From Cyanobacteria bacterium K_DeepCast_35m_m2_023 (GTDB lineage: Bacteria > Cyanobacteriota > Cyanobacteriia > PCC-6307 > Cyanobiaceae), in assembly GCA_016882345.1 (NCBI GenBank), contig VGQR01000056.1:1-9273 (forward strand): DNA of 9,273 bases, given 5' to 3'. The notes below the pieces were generated by a model that was not told where the DNA came from, ran no database searches, and worked only from the letters and a program-made list of their open reading frames with translations. Each line of letters opens with the position of its first letter. Position 1 is the first letter of the stretch. Below are positions 6,055-9,273 of this stretch, in pieces. The translations under genes and the position numbers were made by a program.

Positions 6055-6210
6055 ATGGCCGAAGCCCTCGGTCCCCGCCGTGATTCCGGCGCTGTCGTGC
6101 CCGCTGCTCCTGGACGCGACCCTCGGCTTGTGGCCACCAAGAAGAAGGGCTGCAAAAAGAGCAAGTGCTCCCACTGGAAGGGGGGCAAGTGCCGCTGCGG
6201 GCGCGATTGA
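6055..6210 (+). CDS. Small Cys-rich basic protein, candidate metal-binding peptide
   Basis: I do not recognise this 51-residue protein. The first ~28 residues (MAEALGPRRDSG...) are low in complexity with Pro, Ala and Gly. The last ~24 are strongly basic and hold a compact Cys/His cluster: Cys33, Cys38, His40, Cys46 and Cys48 in a C-x4-C-x-H-x5-C-x-C arrangement (GCKKSKCSHW, KCRCGRD). This could bind a single Zn, Fe or Cu ion, or nucleic acid. ATG 6055 is chosen because the Fur-like box ends 33 bases before it. GTG 5974 would extend the protein through that box, and GTG 6130 would leave only a 26-residue core. Convergent with futB. The gene is short, so its reality rests on the clean Cys motif and the upstream sites; function not assigned. 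Confidence 0.55.
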   Translation: MAEALGPRRDSGAVVPAAPGRDPRLVATKKKGCKKSKCSHWKGGKCRCGRD

Positions 6211-6263
6211 GCCCCTGGCCCAGCTCCACCAACCAGGCCCTGTGATAACAACGCTCTGGCCTG

Positions 6264-7781
6264 TCAGCGCTTCTCCAAGCTCGGGATCAGGGCGCTGGCG
6301 GCGATCAGTCCGAACAGCATGATCAGCAGCGCCGGGGCCATGGCAGCCCCGACTCGCTCATCGCTGGCGTACTGAAACACCCGCACCGCCAGCGTGTCGA
6401 AATCAAACGGTCGCAATGACAGGGTCAGGGGCAATTCCTTGACCACGTCGACGAACACAAGCAGGCCACCCACCAGCACAGGGCCGCGCAGCAGCGGCAG
6501 ATGCACCCGCCGCAGCACCGCGCTCCAGCTGCTGCCCAGGCTGATGGCTGCTTCGTCAACGCTGGGGGGGATGCGCTCGAACGCTGCATCCAGCCCCTGT
6601 TTGCTGACCGCCAGGAAACGGTCGCCATAACCCCAGAGCAACAACAGCAGCGGGCTCAGGGCCAGGGGGCCTCCGAGCACAATCAGGCCCAGCGCCAGCA
6701 CACTGCCGGGCACGGCATAACCCAGACCGGCGACAAAGCTCAGCTGCCTGACCAGCGGTTGGGGGCTCCAGCGCCGCACGATCGCCAGCAGCAGGGCGGC
6801 ACCCAGGGTGACCCCGGTGGCAGCCAGAGCAAGGCCCAGGCTGCGCCACACCAACGGCAGTAATTCAGCGCTTCCTGGACTGCGCAGCGCTTCCCAGCCG
6901 CTGCCGATCCACAGCGCGGGGATCAGCAGGGCAAAAAGGGGTGGCAGCGCGACCAGTCCGGCGGCCAGAACAGAACGCCAGCCTTTGAGTTGCCAGAGCG
7001 GTTTGCTGACGCCGGAGCCTGCCAGGTTCCAGCGGCGGCTGCGGTGCCGTAGCAGCCGCTCGGCTGCCACCAGAAACGCAACAATAGAAAGTGCTACCAG
7101 TGAAAGTACCGCTGCTCCAGCGGCATCGCCTTCGGCCTGCCAGCGGTCAAGAATGCCTGCCGAAAGGCTGGGCACCCCCAACAGGCGCACCGCACCGAGC
7201 TCGTTGACCACCTCCATGGCGCTGAGCGCGACCCCGGCTCCAATCGCTGGTAGTGCCATCGGCAGGGCTACCCGCCAGAAACTGCGCCAAGGCCCTACCC
7301 CCAGGCTGCGACTGGCATCCAGGAGCGAGTGGCCGGCGGCACTGAAGCTCTCGTGGCTGAGCAGAAACACATAGGTGTAATTGGCAAGGCTGAGCATTGC
7401 GATGGCCCAGCCCAGCCCATTGATTCGCAAGCCTTGGTGGCTGCCCCAGTCGATCAGGCTGGCAGCCTGCAGATAGGCCGGAAAAGCCATCGGTAACAGC
7501 TGGGCAATCCGCAGCATCCGGCGTCCCGGAAAGTCACATGCCGCGCTCAGCCAGCCAATGGCCGTTCCCAGGACACCGCCCAGCACCCCCTCACCCAGCA
7601 CCATGGCCACGGTGTTCTGCAGCTGCAATTGCCCTTCGCTGCCCAAGCTGAGGCTGGTACCTGGTTCGCGACCAAGCCAGGCATCCCAGCCGAGAGCCAG
7701 CAGCGGGACAAGAGCCAGAAGACTGATCAGCACCACCACGGCCATCAGGTTCAGACGGTTCTGGCGCCAACTGACTGTCAC
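6264..7781 (-). CDS. futB: Ferric iron ABC transporter permease (FutB/FbpB type)
   Basis: An inner-membrane permease that takes Fe(III) from the periplasmic protein FutA into the cytoplasm. It is a fused double permease of about 505 residues with roughly 12 hydrophobic segments and two copies of the binding-protein-dependent transport domain. Each copy carries an EAA-type loop contacting the ATPase: DASRSLGVGPWRSFWRVALP at about 155-175 and DEAAISLGSSWSAVLRRVHL at about 409-428. The first membrane segment begins near residue 13. GTG 7781 overlaps the futA stop as GTGA and is preferred; TTG 7787, two codons upstream in the same frame, is possible. Transcribed with futA. The ATPase gene futC is not adjacent, so it must be elsewhere on the chromosome. 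Convergent with the Cys-rich small gene. Confidence 0.93.
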   Translation of the reverse strand: MTVSWRQNRLNLMAVVVLISLLALVPLLALGWDAWLGREPGTSLSLGSEGQLQLQNTVAMVLGEGVLGGVLGTAIGWLSAACDFPGRRMLRIAQLLPMAFPAYLQAASLIDWGSHQGLRINGLGWAIAMLSLANYTYVFLLSHESFSAAGHSLLDASRSLGVGPWRSFWRVALPMALPAIGAGVALSAMEVVNELGAVRLLGVPSLSAGILDRWQAEGDAAGAAVLSLVALSIVAFLVAAERLLRHRSRRWNLAGSGVSKPLWQLKGWRSVLAAGLVALPPLFALLIPALWIGSGWEALRSPGSAELLPLVWRSLGLALAATGVTLGAALLLAIVRRWSPQPLVRQLSFVAGLGYAVPGSVLALGLIVLGGPLALSPLLLLLWGYGDRFLAVSKQGLDAAFERIPPSVDEAAISLGSSWSAVLRRVHLPLLRGPVLVGGLLVFVDVVKELPLTLSLRPFDFDTLAVRVFQYASDERVGAAMAPALLIMLFGLIAASALIPSLEKR

Positions 7782-8794
7782 TGCCAACCGTTGTCAGCCA
7801 TCAGCTTCACCGCCGCTTTGGCCTTGGCACCCAGTTGGGCGGCTGAGAGGCCATCAGGGGTGAAGGTGCCGAAGCGACTGAGGATCGGGTTGTTGCCGAA
7901 GCCCTGGAGCGGGTATTCGAAACTGGCCTGGGCAAAGCCTTCGGCGGCCGTTGATGAGGTCAGGAATTCAATCAACCGGATCGCCTGGCTGCGGTTCTTG
8001 GCATGCCGGGTCACACCGGCACCGCTCACATTGACATGGACCGGATTGGGATATATGATCCGCAGCTTTTGGGCTGAGTCACGATCGGCTGATCCGGTCT
8101 GACCGGAAAGCATTCGCGCCACGTAGTAACTGTTGAGGACCCCCACTCCGCAGATGGCGCGGGCCACGTCCCGCGCCATCACAGTGTCACTGGTGTACAC
8201 CTCATCGGCCAGGTTGGCGACCATGCCTCGGATCCAGGCTCTGGTGGCCGGTTCGCCGCGCAGGATCAACTGATCAGCGACCAACGACTGGTTGTAGACG
8301 CTGGCGCGGTTGCGCAAGCACAGTTTGCCCCTAAGTGCTGGCTTGGCCAGGTCGGCGTAAGTCTTAAGGCTGGCCGGGTTAACCAGCTTCGGGTTCACGG
8401 CGAAAGCACGCACGCGACGGGTAAGCCCGAACCAGCGCCCCTTGGGATCACGCAGGCTCAGCGGTACATCCCGCATCAGCTCGGCGCTGCCAATCGGTTG
8501 GAACAGTCCCAGTTCGGTGGCATTGGCTAGCTTGGCCGCATCCACAAGAATCAGCACATCAGCCGAGCTGTTGAGGCCTTCGCTGCGCAGACGTTCGACA
8601 ATGGCACTGTCATTGCTTTCCAGCAAGCGCACCTTGATTCCTGTGGCTTTGGTGAAGCGCTCGTAGATGGCGTTGTCGCTGCTGTAGTGGCGACCTGAAT
8701 AGACCCGCACCTCTTGACTTTGGGCAGCTGTCGGTCCTGCCAGGCTCAGCAGCAGGGCCCCCAGCAGCGGAACGGTACGGCGCAGCATCACCAT
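7778..8794 (-). CDS. futA: Periplasmic Fe(III)-binding protein (FutA/IdiA type)
   Basis: The solute-binding component of the ferric iron ABC transporter, 338 residues. The N-terminus is a signal peptide (MLRRTVPLLGALLLSLAG) with probable cleavage after PTAA (residue 24). The Arg5-Arg6 pair leaves Tat export open. The iron ligands known for the FutA family are all in place: His36-Tyr37 (YSGRHYSSD), Tyr167 (SVYNQSL) and Tyr223-Tyr224 (NSYYVA). The body matches the periplasmic iron-binding fold through to PLQGFGNNP near the C-terminus. ATG 8794 is used; ATG 8788 would remove two residues. The stop overlaps the futB GTG. Divergent from the PiuC gene over 149 bases. FutA homologues are typically induced by iron limitation, but I see no classical Fur box in the intergenic region. 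Confidence 0.95.
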   Translation of the reverse strand: MVMLRRTVPLLGALLLSLAGPTAAQSQEVRVYSGRHYSSDNAIYERFTKATGIKVRLLESNDSAIVERLRSEGLNSSADVLILVDAAKLANATELGLFQPIGSAELMRDVPLSLRDPKGRWFGLTRRVRAFAVNPKLVNPASLKTYADLAKPALRGKLCLRNRASVYNQSLVADQLILRGEPATRAWIRGMVANLADEVYTSDTVMARDVARAICGVGVLNSYYVARMLSGQTGSADRDSAQKLRIIYPNPVHVNVSGAGVTRHAKNRSQAIRLIEFLTSSTAAEGFAQASFEYPLQGFGNNPILSRFGTFTPDGLSAAQLGAKAKAAVKLMADNGWQ

Positions 8795-8817
8795 TCAATT
8801 GGGTGCGAGATCTTGTT

Positions 8818-8833
8818 TGATCGTGCAGGATCA
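8818..8833. promoter_or_regulatory. Palindrome in the futA-piuC intergenic region
   Basis: TGATC-GTGCAG-GATCA is a perfect 5-base inverted repeat with a 6-base spacer, and the spacer itself centres on TGCA. It lies 23 bases upstream of the futA ATG. The half-site geometry (5-6-5) is like that of Crp/Fnr-family operators, but the half-site sequence differs from TGTGA. It could be a site for a regulator of this divergent pair. A 16-base near-palindrome can also arise by chance. Confidence 0.3.
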
Positions 8834-8943
8834 CTAATGGACCTGGCGGTTCAGACGACGCAGGTCGGCGTAGCATTTGTTACCCGCAGAGATCCGAAGA
8901 CGGTCTTGCTGTCGCGCACAGTGTGCTCAGTCTTTGCTCACCC

Positions 8944-9273
8944 GTGCACGTTCAGCTCGAGCCGTTGCTCTCCCCGCAGCACTGCGTTGACCTGCTCGGC
9001 CAGCTGGAGCATGCGGAATCCACTTGGCACGCTGGCGCCGAAACCGCCGGTCGTTACGCCAGGCAGGTCAAGAGCAACGAGCAGCTGGATCAGGATTGCC
9101 CACTGTATGACGGCCTGGCCCAGCAGGTGATCAAAGCCCTGGAGGCCAATGCCCTGTTCAAGGCTGTGGCCCTGCCCATGGCCATTCACAGCCTTCTGTT
9201 CAGCCGCTGTGGGCCCGGTCAGGGCTATGGACGCCACGTCGACAACGCCTTCATGCCGGGGGGGCGTGCTGAT
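8944..9273 (+). CDS. piuC: PKHD-type Fe(II)/2-oxoglutarate hydroxylase (PiuC/YbiX family), 3' truncated
   Basis: The first 110 residues of a predicted iron- and 2-oxoglutarate-dependent dioxygenase; the frame is open to the window end. The N-terminus fits the family: MHVQLEPLLSPQHCVDLLGQ, then AGRYARQVKSNEQLD, then ALFKAVALPMAIHSLLFSRC. YGRHVDNAF carries the first two iron ligands (His98, Asp100 in the HxD motif); the distal His lies beyond the window. GTG 8944 is chosen because it places the family's LL(S)P motif at the usual distance; GTG 8923 is an in-frame alternative. PiuC genes are commonly iron-stress-induced and linked to iron uptake, which fits the divergent futA-futB operon 149 bases away. 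The physiological substrate of this family is not established to my knowledge. Confidence 0.88.
   Translation, partial: MHVQLEPLLSPQHCVDLLGQLEHAESTWHAGAETAGRYARQVKSNEQLDQDCPLYDGLAQQVIKALEANALFKAVALPMAIHSLLFSRCGPGQGYGRHVDNAFMPGGRAD

Noticed and set aside
5148..6251. A 367-codon minus-strand open frame opposite the LuxR-type gene and the small Cys-rich gene
   Set aside because: Shadow frame: it runs through the intergenic control region and shows no domain.
6234..6263. Inverted repeat CAGGCC ... GGCCTG between the Cys-rich gene and futB, considered as a bidirectional terminator
   Set aside because: The stem is only 6 bases with an 18-base loop and no following T-run on either strand, so it is too weak to call.

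Overview
The window reads as GC-rich chromosomal DNA from a unicellular picocyanobacterium of the Cyanobium / high-GC Synechococcus type. Three things suggest this: a ferritin closely resembling the marine Synechococcus ferritin as I remember it (including the Tyr next to the ferroxidase centre), a sigma-70 factor of the cyanobacterial group-2-like kind, and FutA/FutB/PiuC iron genes. Start sites mostly lack clear Shine-Dalgarno sequences. The taxonomic call is an inference from gene content. I saw no rRNA, tRNA, CRISPR array or insertion sequence.

Layout: (1) 1-2564 (+) is a carbohydrate module, with the C-terminal end of a GT4-type glycosyltransferase overlapping a complete amylo-alpha-1,6-glucosidase (glycogen debranching type). 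(2) 2565-3535 (+) holds two Fur-like boxes, then a Cys-rich Crp/Fnr-family regulator translationally coupled to a small alpha-helical unknown protein. (3) 3538-4122 (-) is a non-haem ferritin convergent with that pair. (4) 4264-5921 (+) holds a divergent sigma-70 factor and a NarL/LuxR-type regulator whose receiver domain has lost its phosphoacceptor. (5) 5922-6210 (+) is a control region with a Crp-type palindrome and a third Fur-like box, followed by a 51-residue Cys-rich small protein. (6) 6264-8794 (-) is the ferric-iron ABC transporter pair futA-futB. (7) 8944 to the window end (+) is the start of a PiuC-type Fe(II)/2-oxoglutarate hydroxylase, transcribed divergently from futA.

From 2.6 kb onward the window looks like an iron-homeostasis island: uptake (FutAB), storage (ferritin), a hydroxylase usually linked to iron or siderophore stress (PiuC), and three candidate regulators (Crp-like, sigma, LuxR-like). 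Three near-identical Fur-like boxes lie in front of the Crp-like gene and the Cys-rich small protein. The least familiar elements are that small protein, the Cys-rich Crp-like regulator with its coupled partner, and the overlapping Crp-type and Fur-like sites upstream of the small protein. FutC, the ATPase of the transporter, is not in the window.
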